From positions 1-9,989 of the forward strand of contig USBT01000042.1 of NCBI GenBank assembly GCA_900553025.1: DNA of 9,989 nt. Reading direction: 5' to 3'. Source of the stretch: an uncultured Eubacteriales bacterium (lineage in GTDB: Bacteria; Bacillota; Clostridia; Peptostreptococcales; Anaerovoracaceae). A program made the position numbers and the translations under genes. Under the pieces are notes generated by a model that was given only the letters and a program-made list of their open reading frames with translations, was not told where the DNA came from and did not search any database. Positions 1 through 7,180 of the stretch are shown in pieces. The first letter of the stretch is position 1, and each line of letters opens with the position of its first letter.

Positions 1-302
1 GTTACGTCATCGCCAACCTCTGCGGTTTCTCCGATAACAACCGCCATGCCATGATCAATAAAGCAGCGCCTTCCTATCTTGGCGCCTGGATGTATTTCAA
101 TTCCCGTGCCATTTCTTACAGCCTGAGAAATCATTCTTCCAAGGAGCTTCAAACCGTGGTTGTAACACCAGCTTGCGGGTCTATGCCAAATAAGTGCCCA
201 TATACCTGGATAGCACAAAAGAACCTCAAGACGGCTTCTGGCCGCTGGGTCTCTTTCCATTACCGCTTCTATATCTTCTTTAACTTCCCTGAAAAATTTC
301 AT
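1..302 (-). CDS. cysE: Serine O-acetyltransferase, N-terminal part (cut by window edge)
   Basis: Serine acetyltransferase transfers an acetyl group from acetyl-CoA to L-serine, giving O-acetylserine for cysteine synthesis in the cytosol. The first 100 residues are visible. They begin MKFFREVKEDIEAVMERDPA, the usual short EpsC/CysE N-terminus of Firmicutes, and run into the left-handed beta-helix (GIEIHPGAKIG, residues 67-77). The catalytic Asp-His pair is D83-H84 in FIDHGMAVVIGETAEVG. The remainder lies beyond the left edge. The ATG at 302 fits family alignments. The nearest Shine-Dalgarno-like AAAGAGG ends about 14 bases upstream, farther than ideal, so initiation may be weak. The upstream gene is the cyclophilin, 201 bases away across a 20-bp repeat array. 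No cysteine T-box is seen in that gap. Identity is firm; only the C-terminal half is unseen. Confidence 0.93.
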   Translation of the reverse strand, partial: MKFFREVKEDIEAVMERDPAARSRLEVLLCYPGIWALIWHRPASWCYNHGLKLLGRMISQAVRNGTGIEIHPGAKIGRRCFIDHGMAVVIGETAEVGDDV

Positions 303-392
303 ACTAAAACTTGACGCCTCTTTCCTGCTGCCACTTTATTCCCATAAATTCTATAATCTGGATTCTATATCTAACCTCAGTTCATCAACCCT

Positions 393-505
393 CGCAAGCT
401 CTGAGATTACCGATGAACCTGTGAAATTAACGATGAGCCCCTGATATTGCCGATTAGCCCCCGAAATTACCGATGTGCCTATGAAATTACCTCTCAACGC
501 AAGCT
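393..505. repeat. 8-bp direct repeats CGCAAGCT bounding the 20-bp array
   Basis: CGCAAGCT occurs at 393-400 and again at 498-505, so the copies closely bracket the tandem array, with the left copy directly abutting the first unit. The intervening 97 bp begin CTGAGA and end TCTCAA, giving a short 5-bp inverted repeat TGAGA/TCTCA. This is the layout left by a small transposed element with an 8-bp target duplication. The right copy contributes two bases of the isomerase stop codon. The interpretation is inference; the repeat itself is seen directly. Confidence 0.5.
401..491. repeat. Degenerate tandem repeat, exact 20-bp period, about 4.5 copies
   Basis: Units start at 401, 421, 441, 461 and 481 (the last partial, matching to 491). 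The approximate plus-strand consensus is CTGAAATTACCGATGAGCCC. The ATT and CCGAT core is kept in most copies while other bases vary, and the spacing is strictly 20 bp, about two helical turns. Homology does not extend left of 401 or right of 491. The array fills most of the gap between the isomerase gene and cysE. A period not divisible by three argues against a coding repeat. It could be a protein-binding array or the remnant of a mobile-element end. Confidence 0.85.
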
Positions 506-983
506 ATTTTGTTACCCTTATGCTCTTAATAACAACGTCTTGCTTAGGCTTATCCATGTAATCCCTTGGCACAGAAACTATCTTCTCGGCCTCTTCCATG
601 CCCTCTGTTATCTTACCAAATGCCGCATAACCTCCATCGAGATGGGGTGCATCTGCAACCATTATAAAGAATTGCGAACCCGCAGAGTTAGGGTCCATAG
701 CCCTTGCCATAGATAAAACACCAGTTGTATGCTTCAAGTTATTTTCTACCCCATTTTGGGCAAATTCACCCTTTATTGTGTATCCTGGACCGCCCATTCC
801 AGTTCCTTCAGGACAACCACCTTGAATCATGAAGCCTGGAATTACTCTATGGAACGTCAACCCATCATAAAACTTCTCATTTGCAAGCTTCTCAAAATTC
901 TCTACGGATATAGGGGCAATGTCCTCATACAGCTCGCCCGTCATAACTCCGCCATTTTCCATTTCAATAATTACTTTTTTCAT
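504..983 (-). CDS. Cyclophilin-type peptidyl-prolyl cis-trans isomerase
   Basis: This is a single-domain cyclophilin of 159 residues that catalyses cis-trans isomerisation of peptide bonds before proline, assisting protein folding. There is no signal peptide or membrane segment, so it is predicted cytosolic (PpiB-like). The signature FHRVIPGFMIQGG is at residues 44-56 with the catalytic Arg at R46; F51, M52 and Q54 line the proline pocket, and SAGSQFFI (100-107) supplies Q104 and F106. In LDGGYAAFG (115-123) the Trp of human cyclophilin A that contacts cyclosporin is replaced by H114, as in many bacterial members. The start has a clear ribosome site, AAGGAAGG, seven bases upstream. It lies 59 bases after the second CHR transporter gene and is probably co-transcribed with it. 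No terminator is visible after the stop codon; the 20-bp array begins almost at once. Confidence 0.96.
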   Translation of the reverse strand: MKKVIIEMENGGVMTGELYEDIAPISVENFEKLANEKFYDGLTFHRVIPGFMIQGGCPEGTGMGGPGYTIKGEFAQNGVENNLKHTTGVLSMARAMDPNSAGSQFFIMVADAPHLDGGYAAFGKITEGMEEAEKIVSVPRDYMDKPKQDVVIKSIRVTK

Positions 984-1042
984 ATCTTATCCTTCCTTAT
1001 ATCTGGATTCTTCCACAACAGCTTAATTCTCGCCTTATTATA

Positions 1043-1570
1043 TCACCTTATTAAAACCGCTCCGATAATGCCCGCTGCAATAATCAGAAGAAACGGATTA
1101 ACCTTCCATCTTCCAGTAATCACAATAGTTCCAATGAGTATCCCTAAAGACACCACACTAAGCTCGCCGAGAATTCCACTTAGCATAAAATACCCAGCAG
1201 ATGCTACAAGCCCCACCGTTACAGGTCTTACACCAGAAAGTGCACCTTGAATAATCTTGCTCTGCTTAAATTTCTCAACAAAATAACTAACTGCCACGAC
1301 CATAACAAAGGACGGCAAGGCAACCCCTAAGGTAGCTGCAAATGCACCGCCAAAAGCATCAGTATAATACCCGACATATGTTGCGGCATTAATGGCAAGC
1401 GGTCCAGGCGTCACCTGAGATATGGCCACAAGATTTCCAAATTCCTGAGGGTCATCTATGCCAAAGGCTTTTGCCGTCTGAAATATTATCGGCAGCATAG
1501 CAATTCCGCCGCCAAAGCCAAAGATGCCTATTTGGGAGAATGCGAGAAATAAATCAATCGACATGTTCAT
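1043..1570 (-). CDS. CHR-family (chromate transporter-like) half-size protein, second of pair
   Basis: This is a short-chain CHR transporter subunit of about 175 residues and roughly five to six membrane segments. Family motifs are visible: GFGGGIAMLPII at about residues 18-29 and VAISQVTPGPLAINAATYVGYY at about 48-69, followed by strongly hydrophobic stretches to the C-terminus. Half-size members usually occur as adjacent pairs that work together as the equivalent of one full-length ChrA. Chromate efflux is the characterised activity of the family, but the natural substrate here is unknown. I chose the ATG at 1570 because GGAGG sits six bases upstream; a TTG at 1588 and ATGs at 1576 and 1564 are alternatives. 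The gene overlaps the end of its partner by 17 bases, so translation is likely coupled. Confidence 0.9.
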   Translation of the reverse strand: MNMSIDLFLAFSQIGIFGFGGGIAMLPIIFQTAKAFGIDDPQEFGNLVAISQVTPGPLAINAATYVGYYTDAFGGAFAATLGVALPSFVMVVAVSYFVEKFKQSKIIQGALSGVRPVTVGLVASAGYFMLSGILGELSVVSLGILIGTIVITGRWKVNPFLLIIAAGIIGAVLIR

Positions 1571-2177
1571 TCCCATCCTCCATTTCAACCATCTCTTTCG
1601 GCTCTTTGTTTTTCTCTGAAAAATCTACTTTCCAACCCTCGGTCTGTTCTCTGTTATTAATAAACTTGATAACTATGCCAATTACACACCCAGCAATAAT
1701 AGCATAAACTGCATTCACGCTCAAAATACCTACAGCGATAAAGGTTGTAATTGCCATGATATAATGCAGAGCACTTCTTAAAGCATGGCTTCCCACTTGG
1801 TATGTTGCTAGCAATATCAAGGCTGTGGCAACCGCTTTAATTCCAGCAATAGCACCCTTTACATATAGGTTCCCCGACACCTGCTCAAGCACTTCTATGA
1901 CAAGTATAATTGCAACAAAGCTAGGAATTATTACACCTACTGTTGCAATTAGTGAGCCTACGGGTCCCTTTTTTCTATAGCCAATGTATGTGGCCATATT
2001 GACAGCAATTACGCCCGGAAGACCCTGGCTGATACTTAGACAGTCGAGCATTTCATCCTCTGTAAGCCACTTTTTCTTATTGACCATTTCGTCCTTTAAA
2101 AGCGGAATCATTGCCATACCACCACCAATGGTGAAAAGCCCAAGTTTTAAAAATGTAATAAACAGTTCCAAATACAT
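1554..2177 (-). CDS. CHR-family (chromate transporter-like) half-size protein, first of pair
   Basis: This 207-residue membrane protein belongs to the same family as its downstream neighbour. The N-terminus has TIGGGMAMIPLL (residues 16-27) and SQGLPGVIAVNMATYIGY (50-67). Hydrophobic segments follow at about 72-97, 106-126, 137-150 and 152-171. A charged tail of about 35 residues (from K171) ends in the segment that overlaps the next start codon. Compared with the usual LPGP signature, this copy reads LPGV. Its ATG shares one base with the proS stop codon (TAATG), and I see no good Shine-Dalgarno sequence before it, so initiation probably depends on ribosomes finishing proS. Expression with a tRNA synthetase does not reveal the substrate; chromate or a related oxyanion is inferred from family only. 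Confidence 0.9.
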   Translation of the reverse strand: MYLELFITFLKLGLFTIGGGMAMIPLLKDEMVNKKKWLTEDEMLDCLSISQGLPGVIAVNMATYIGYRKKGPVGSLIATVGVIIPSFVAIILVIEVLEQVSGNLYVKGAIAGIKAVATALILLATYQVGSHALRSALHYIMAITTFIAVGILSVNAVYAIIAGCVIGIVIKFINNREQTEGWKVDFSEKNKEPKEMVEMEDGNEHVD

Positions 2178-3931
2178 TATTTCAAATATATACGACCATC
2201 CGACTCTAAAGATACAATCTGCGAAGCCGCTGCAACAGCTTCCTCGGCGGAGAGAACTGTTTTATTCTCATCACGTCTTAGCTTATATTCTACCTGTCCT
2301 TCACCTGCTAGTTTGCCAACAGTAATTCTTATTGGAATACCAATAAGGTCGGCATCCTTAAATTTAACACCCGGCCTCTCTGATCTGTCATCAAGCAAGA
2401 CTTCAACTCCCATACCTTGAAGACTATTGTAGATTGATTCTGCAAGTTCTTTCTGGACATCATCCTTTGGGTTTATTAACGTTATTATACAATGATATGG
2501 TGCTACAGAAATAGGCCATATTATACCATTTTCGTCGTGATGCTGCTCAACAACTGCCGAAAGTGTTCTCGTCACGCCTATGCCATAGCAGCCCATAACT
2601 ATAGGCTTCTCCTCCTGATTTTCATCCTTGTAATATGCGCCCATTGATTCAGAATATTTTGTGCCGAGCTTAAACACCTGCCCAACTTCAATGCCCCTTG
2701 CAGTCTTTACAGGGTTACCACAAACTGGACATGCATCACCCTCTCTAAGTGTTTTGAGATCTACTAAGATGTCCGCCTTATAATCTCTGCCGTAGTTTAC
2801 GTTTTTTGTGTGATAATTTGATTTATTAGCACCCGCTACGAGATTTACCTGACATGAGAGCTCGCTATCCACAACTACTATGCAGTCGTGTAGTCCAACT
2901 GGACCCGTAAATCCGCCGACACAACCAGTCGCAGCCGACATTTCCTTCTCATCAGCAAACTCAATCGCGTGTTCTGGAATATCCAAAGCATTAATCAGCT
3001 TGGTCATGTTCAATCCCCTATCACCTCGGACAAAGGCAGCAACATATTTGTCTTTCTCGCCCTGCTCATTGTATGTAACAAAAAGGAGTGCCTTCATGGT
3101 CTTGTCTTCTGTGATACCAAGAAATTTTGCTACCTCCTCGATAGTTTTTGTATCAGGGGTATGCACATCTTCCATCGGCAGAAAGTCTTTTTCAGTTCCT
3201 GTCGGGCTAGCATCAAGGGTCTCAGCCCTTTCTAGCGTTGCAGCCATATTGCATGCCTCACAATATGCTATCTCACTTTCCCCGACTTCAGAAATCGCTG
3301 TAAACTCATGAGAATTGCTACCGCCAATTGCACCGCTGTCAGCCTCGACAGGTCTGCAATCAAGACCACACCTTTTGAATATTCTCTCATATGTACTGAA
3401 CATTTTCTTGTAGCTCTCATCCAGCCCCGCATCGTCCTTGTCAAACGAATAAGCGTCTTTCATAATAAATTCGCGGCTTCTCATAAGCCCAAAACGAGGT
3501 CTTGCCTCATCTCTATATTTTGTTTGAATTTGATATAGATTAACAGGGAGCTGGCGATGTGAAGTGATGTCAGCTCTCGCTATATCGGTGAAAATTTCTT
3601 CGTGCGTTGGTCCTAGACAAAAGTCTCTGCCATTTCTGTCTTTTAACCTCCACAGCTCAGGTCCATAAGCGTACCATCTGCCAGATTCCTGCCACAGCTC
3701 CGCCGGTTGAACCGCCGACATCAAAATTTCCTGACCACCCTTAGCATCCATCTCCTCGCGAATGATGTTCTCAATCTTGCGAACTGATCTGTATCCCATG
3801 TTCATGAATCCATAAACACCGGATACGAGTTTTCTAATCATTCCCGTTCGCAGGAGCAAAATATGGCTCGCAAGCTCAGCTTCACTTGGAACCTCCCTTA
3901 ATGTTTTAAGGTGCATCTCTGATAATCTCAT
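2177..3931 (-). CDS. proS: Prolyl-tRNA synthetase (bacterial type with editing domain)
   Basis: ProRS joins L-proline to tRNA-Pro using ATP in the cytosol. It has 584 residues, normal for the bacterial class II form. The catalytic core shows LGPTHEE at 106-112 and motif 2 in KYRDEARPRFGLMRSREF (138-155), then MKDAYSF. An inserted YbaK-like editing domain, about 225-400, removes misacylated alanine; K280 falls near the lysine known to matter there. CPVCGNP (401-407) follows. Motif 3 is GCYGIGVTRTLSAVVEQ at 447-463. The C-terminal anticodon-binding domain starts at about 475 (ISVAPYHCIITLIN). The ATG at 3931 is preceded by GAGGAG six bases upstream. It lies 129 bases after ispDF, and its stop overlaps the first CHR transporter start. 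No T-box leader is visible in the short upstream gap. Confidence 0.98.
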   Translation of the reverse strand: MRLSEMHLKTLREVPSEAELASHILLLRTGMIRKLVSGVYGFMNMGYRSVRKIENIIREEMDAKGGQEILMSAVQPAELWQESGRWYAYGPELWRLKDRNGRDFCLGPTHEEIFTDIARADITSHRQLPVNLYQIQTKYRDEARPRFGLMRSREFIMKDAYSFDKDDAGLDESYKKMFSTYERIFKRCGLDCRPVEADSGAIGGSNSHEFTAISEVGESEIAYCEACNMAATLERAETLDASPTGTEKDFLPMEDVHTPDTKTIEEVAKFLGITEDKTMKALLFVTYNEQGEKDKYVAAFVRGDRGLNMTKLINALDIPEHAIEFADEKEMSAATGCVGGFTGPVGLHDCIVVVDSELSCQVNLVAGANKSNYHTKNVNYGRDYKADILVDLKTLREGDACPVCGNPVKTARGIEVGQVFKLGTKYSESMGAYYKDENQEEKPIVMGCYGIGVTRTLSAVVEQHHDENGIIWPISVAPYHCIITLINPKDDVQKELAESIYNSLQGMGVEVLLDDRSERPGVKFKDADLIGIPIRITVGKLAGEGQVEYKLRRDENKTVLSAEEAVAAASQIVSLESDGRIYLK

Positions 3932-4031
3932 AAGTTTCTCCTCATCTATCTAATATTCTTTATTCTGATTTCTCGAATTCTTGACTAACCTTGAAAGACC
4001 AATCCCATAAAATCCAGCCCTCTTATATCAA

Positions 4032-4072
4032 CAGAATTTGTTCCCACGACGTCGCAGAATTCAATCCCACGA
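4032..4072. repeat. Imperfect 18-bp direct repeat spanning the ispDF stop codon
   Basis: CAGAATTTGTTCCCACGA (4032-4049) and CAGAATTCAATCCCACGA (4055-4072) match at 15 of 18 bases, offset by 23 bp. The second copy covers the last codons and stop of ispDF; the first lies just downstream of it. The palindrome CGACGTCG falls between them. It may be a small duplication at the gene end. No poly-T tract follows, so it is not a typical terminator. Confidence 0.6.
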
Positions 4073-5356
4073 AGGTTTTGAGAGCAAAACAGTTGCGCTC
4101 GCAGCAATCCCTTCGCCTCGCCCCTCAAATCCAAGCTTCTCTGTTGTCGTTCCCTTAATATTAATCCCATTTTTCGGGCTTAGCACTAACTCTAAATTCT
4201 TTTTCATTTCATCAATATGTGGCCTTATTTTAGGGGCTTGGCAAATCACTGTTATATCAGCGTTTTCGAGCGTATAGTATTTTTCATTCATAAGTTCAAC
4301 GACGCTCTTTAATAGCTCAATGCTTGAAGCTCCCTTATATTCAGGTGCTGTATCTGGGAACAAAAGACCAATATCGCCTTCTCCCATGGCTCCAAGAATT
4401 GCATCCATTAGAGCGTGAGTCAGAACATCTGCGTCCGAATGCCCTAATAGTCCTTTTTCAAATGGAATGTCCACACCCCCAAGAATGAGCCTTCGATTTT
4501 CAGCAAATGCGTGAACATCATATCCTGCGCCAATACAAACCGTTTTCGTTAAATCCTCCGGGCTTGTAATCTTTATATTAGATTCGGAGCCGAGAACTGT
4601 CGATACCGGCAATCCCATAAAATCAACCAGACTACCTTCATCTGTCCCAACAAAACATTTTTCTTCGGCATACTTAATGGCATTTAGGATAATTTCACCA
4701 ACAAAGCCCTGAGGCGTCTGAACAGCTCTCAAGTCATCTCTATTCAGCGTTCCTTTTTTCACATCTCTAATAGTATCCTTGAGCCTAACAGCTGGTACGA
4801 CTGCTCCTTTTTCGTAAGCTTCTTTGAAAACCCTGCGATATAGGTCAGGCGAAGCATTTGGTCTTGCAGCATCGTGGATTAAAACTATGTAATCCTCAGG
4901 CTTATCCTGCAAAGCAAATTTAATGCCTAAGGCTGTGCTTTCCTGTCTAGAAGCGCCACCTTCAATTACTTCAAATTTTTTGAGTTCTAAGTCATTTCTG
5001 GTCGTTTGAAGGCTGTGCAACGCTCCAGCCTCGTCTTCTGGTTGAAGACCGTGCAACGCTCCAGCCTTGCCTGCTGGTTGCAATGCGCCGTCCATTTCAA
5101 ATTTTGGTACACTTGAAGAATGAGCATCTGCCTCCTCAGCAATCTGCTCATGTGTCAATTCAACATATTCAGGGTTGGTAACAACAACGACCTTGTCTAT
5201 CTCGTTCACAATGCCTGTGGTTAAAATAGTCTTTTGTAATGGTGACCTGTCACCAAGCCCTTTCATTTTTATGAACTGCTTAGGTAGACTATAGCCTAGT
5301 CTTGTTCCTTTTCCAGCAGCAGCGAGTATCAGCACAATTTTTCTGTCTTTATACAT
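4061..5356 (-). CDS. ispDF: Fused IspD-IspF: MEP cytidylyltransferase / MECDP synthase
   Basis: One protein carries two enzymes of the MEP isoprenoid pathway. The IspD half makes CDP-methylerythritol from CTP and MEP; the IspF half cyclises the phosphorylated product to MEcPP. Counting from the GTG at 5380 (439 residues), IspD shows AAAGKGTRLG (20-29), GGASRQES (141-148), VLIHDAARP (166-174), QTPQGF (221-226) and TDEGSLVDF. IspF starts near 283 with GAGYDVHAF (metal ligands D288, H290), then GHSDADVLTHA (H322), GDIGLLFPDT and TTTEKLGFEGRGEG. Between about residues 85 and 135 is an unusual repeat-bearing insert. I favour the ATG at 5356 (MYKDRKIVLILAA), which matches typical IspD starts; AGAGGA lies about 15 bases upstream, and the GTG at 5380 remains possible. 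The gene follows the PIN/TRAM gene by about 40 bases. Both catalytic sets look intact. Confidence 0.96.
   Translation of the reverse strand: MYKDRKIVLILAAAGKGTRLGYSLPKQFIKMKGLGDRSPLQKTILTTGIVNEIDKVVVVTNPEYVELTHEQIAEEADAHSSSVPKFEMDGALQPAGKAGALHGLQPEDEAGALHSLQTTRNDLELKKFEVIEGGASRQESTALGIKFALQDKPEDYIVLIHDAARPNASPDLYRRVFKEAYEKGAVVPAVRLKDTIRDVKKGTLNRDDLRAVQTPQGFVGEIILNAIKYAEEKCFVGTDEGSLVDFMGLPVSTVLGSESNIKITSPEDLTKTVCIGAGYDVHAFAENRRLILGGVDIPFEKGLLGHSDADVLTHALMDAILGAMGEGDIGLLFPDTAPEYKGASSIELLKSVVELMNEKYYTLENADITVICQAPKIRPHIDEMKKNLELVLSPKNGINIKGTTTEKLGFEGRGEGIAASATVLLSKPSWD
5003..5098. repeat. 36-bp in-frame tandem repeat inside ispDF
   Basis: GTGCAACGCTCCAGCCT occurs at 5015-5031 and again at 5051-5067 with a period of 36 bp. 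Similarity extends both ways, and a shortened third copy follows to about 5098. In the protein this gives GALQPAGKA, GALHGLQPEDEA and GALHSLQTTRND in succession. The unit equals 12 codons, so gain or loss of copies keeps the frame. Confidence 0.85.
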
Positions 5357-5396
5357 ATCGAATTTGGATTTTCCTCTCACAAATAACTGAAACGCT

Positions 5397-6509
5397 CTAC
5401 TTCTTCAGCCGTCCAAAAATCATTCTTCCGGCAGCAGTTTGCAGAACACTTGTAACACCGATATCTACAGTATTGCCTATCTTACCTCGTCCGTCCTCGA
5501 CAACAATCATTGTACCGTCATCCAAATACCCGATTGCCTGACTGCTATCCTTACCCTGCTTCACAAGATTAACTGTCATTTCTTCGCCCGGAATAACAAC
5601 CGGCTTGAGCGTGTTTGCAAGTTCGTTAATGTTAAGGACTTCAACGCCGTTTATAGTCGCAACCTTATTCAAGTTAAAGTCATTTGTTACTACTTTCCCA
5701 CCTAGAATCTGTGCCAGCTTGAGCAGTTTAACATCGACCTCCGGAATTTCTTTGATAGATTTCTCCGAATCGGTATTATATATTTCTATGCCATACTCAA
5801 CCTGTATTTTGTTAAGGATGTCAAGCCCTCTTCGTCCCCGTACCCTCTTGAGTGAATCCGATGAATCGGCAATATGCCTAAGCTCAACGAGCACAAATTC
5901 TGGAATTACGACCTGCCCTTCCAGAAAACCGGTCTTCATAATCTCAGCAATCCTGCCATCTATTATTACGCTGGTATCAAGGATTTTAGGTGTACCCTCG
6001 GCCTTCTTCTTGCCTTTTGCAAAAAGTTTATCCTCAAATGCCTTTCGTGGAACTGTAAAGCTTTCAACAATTTCTTTGCCCTTGCTTTTAGCTACAACCG
6101 TGCCTATATAGCCAAAGAACATATATGTGGCAATCGTTATTGCAGCATAGAGGTATTGGTCTTCTATAATCGCTTCATAAATCTGGCTTACAAGAAGTGC
6201 AATAAGGAAGCCTATAACAAGTCCTACTGTACCTGTTATGATTGCATTTGCAGAGACGCCTGCCAAGTCGCTTTCAATGTTGTCTGCCATTTTGGCACTT
6301 CCTCTTCTAATTAGAGGTGTCAATCTGAAAAAAATAATTGCGAAAATAATTGCGAAAAATAATCCTGCTACATATACTTCGCTTTTTGAGAATTTCTGAA
6401 AAACATCAACTCCTGCGTAAGCGAAAAACTGTATGCAGAGTATAAATAGACCGTAACCCATGAAGGCACCAACAATAGTAAGCAACACTCTTAATAGTTT
6501 TTTGATCAT
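5397..6509 (-). CDS. PIN and TRAM domain membrane protein (YacL-like)
   Basis: This is a 370-residue homologue of the Firmicutes YacL family, encoded beside ispD in many Clostridia and Bacilli. It has four predicted membrane segments in the first 140 residues (about 5-33, 45-62, 89-110 and 119-140). These are followed by a cytosolic PIN nuclease-like domain starting ILDTSVIIDGRI (177-188). Likely metal-binding acids are D178, E209 (VLVELRHIAD), D259 and D277 (TNDFNLNK). A C-terminal TRAM domain, a predicted RNA-binding fold, covers about 305-366 (VNLVKQGK, GYLDDGTMIVVEDG). The PIN acids are all present, so RNase activity is plausible, but the substrate is unknown. The ATG at 6509 has AAAGGGGG 12 bases upstream, somewhat distant. 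It lies 110 bases after carD and 40 before ispDF. Confidence 0.94.
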   Translation of the reverse strand: MIKKLLRVLLTIVGAFMGYGLFILCIQFFAYAGVDVFQKFSKSEVYVAGLFFAIIFAIIFFRLTPLIRRGSAKMADNIESDLAGVSANAIITGTVGLVIGFLIALLVSQIYEAIIEDQYLYAAITIATYMFFGYIGTVVAKSKGKEIVESFTVPRKAFEDKLFAKGKKKAEGTPKILDTSVIIDGRIAEIMKTGFLEGQVVIPEFVLVELRHIADSSDSLKRVRGRRGLDILNKIQVEYGIEIYNTDSEKSIKEIPEVDVKLLKLAQILGGKVVTNDFNLNKVATINGVEVLNINELANTLKPVVIPGEEMTVNLVKQGKDSSQAIGYLDDGTMIVVEDGRGKIGNTVDIGVTSVLQTAAGRMIFGRLKK

Positions 6510-6619
6510 ACCTATGAAAAACCCCCTTTATTAAAAAATTTTATTAAATCAACTCAAACTAGTGAGTGCGATTTCTTCCCTTTAAGTAAAACTCTTCCGT
6601 ATTTTGTAGGATTTTCCTA

Positions 6620-7141
6620 TTAATAAATCTGTTTTTCCTCAGTCAATTCTTCATCATGCCATAAAGCCATAATCTCAGCTTCGACTTTATCTCTAACTTC
6701 ATCCGGCGTTTTCCCCTCTACAAGCACAATCTCGCTTTCGAGAATCTGTCTTGCATTTTTAAGCATTTTCTTCTCTCCTGTAGAAAGCTTCTTCACTCTA
6801 TCCACTCTGAGCAAATTCCTGACAACCTGTGCAGTATTTAAAATATCGCCAGTCTTTAGAAGGTCCATGTTTTCACGGTATCTTCTATTCCAGTTTTTGG
6901 GCATTTTCGAGGACTCCCCAGATAAGACGCCATAAACCTTTTTCAAAAATTCCTCACTGACGATATGTCTTATCCCCACTTCTTCACTTGAGGAAATAGG
7001 CACCATCACATCCAAATTCCCAACTGCCAGCTTCAGGACATAATAATCTTGCATCTCTCCTAAGGCTTCAATTTGGTCAATTCGCTCAATAATACCTGCC
7101 CCATGCATAGGGTAGAGAATTTTATCACCAATTTTAAACAT
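6620..7141 (-). CDS. carD: CarD/CdnL-family RNA polymerase-binding regulator
   Basis: This 173-residue protein has the CarD/CdnL layout. An N-terminal RNA polymerase-interacting Tudor-like domain (about 1-60, with MFKIGDKILYPMHGAGIIE) is followed by a helical DNA-binding domain (about 65-165). The family binds the RNA polymerase beta subunit and stabilises open promoter complexes, especially at growth-related promoters. WNRRYRENM (84-92) carries the conserved Trp W84 that is inserted at the promoter bubble edge in known members, and LSTGEKKML (119-127) matches the family's helical core. The ATG is preceded by AAGAAGG five bases upstream. A strong promoter lies at 7181-7209. In Clostridia this gene commonly precedes the PIN/TRAM and ispD genes, as here. 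Identity is secure; the promoters it controls here cannot be told. Confidence 0.95.
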   Translation of the reverse strand: MFKIGDKILYPMHGAGIIERIDQIEALGEMQDYYVLKLAVGNLDVMVPISSSEEVGIRHIVSEEFLKKVYGVLSGESSKMPKNWNRRYRENMDLLKTGDILNTAQVVRNLLRVDRVKKLSTGEKKMLKNARQILESEIVLVEGKTPDEVRDKVEAEIMALWHDEELTEEKQIY

Positions 7142-7180
7142 TTTTACCTTCTTTCAACAAAAAACAAATCTCCTATGTAT

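Noticed and set aside
351..452. Open stretch on the minus strand across the 20-bp array, ending ELARVDELRLDIESRL
   Set aside because: It looks protein-like at its end but has no ATG, GTG or TTG codon and no ribosome site, and half of it is made of the non-triplet repeat. Mentioned only as a possible relic of the isomerase gene end.
303..503. Cysteine T-box or other riboswitch leader before cysE
   Set aside because: No specifier-loop context, T-box consensus or antiterminator hairpin can be seen; the gap is filled by the repeat array and a short AT-rich stretch.
393..505. The 20-bp array as a CRISPR
   Set aside because: There are no unique spacers between repeats, the units are contiguous and diverged, and no cas gene is present.
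3932..4060. T-box leader before proS
   Set aside because: The gap of 129 bases is too short for a full T-box and no T-box consensus or terminator hairpin is visible.
3985..4170. 61-residue minus-strand frame downstream of and overlapping ispDF
   Set aside because: Most of it lies inside the ispDF coding region in another frame and it has no clear ribosome site. The short similarity to IspD is kept as a low-interest finding instead.
5874..6314. Long plus-strand frames opposite the PIN/TRAM gene, and similar ones opposite cyclophilin, proS, CHR and surface genes
   Set aside because: They are antisense shadows of clear genes, with no family motifs and no ribosome sites.
6529..6557. Possible promoter before the PIN/TRAM gene (TTGAGT, 17 bases, TTAATA)
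   Set aside because: The -10 element matches the consensus poorly and the AT-rich gap gives many such chance pairs.
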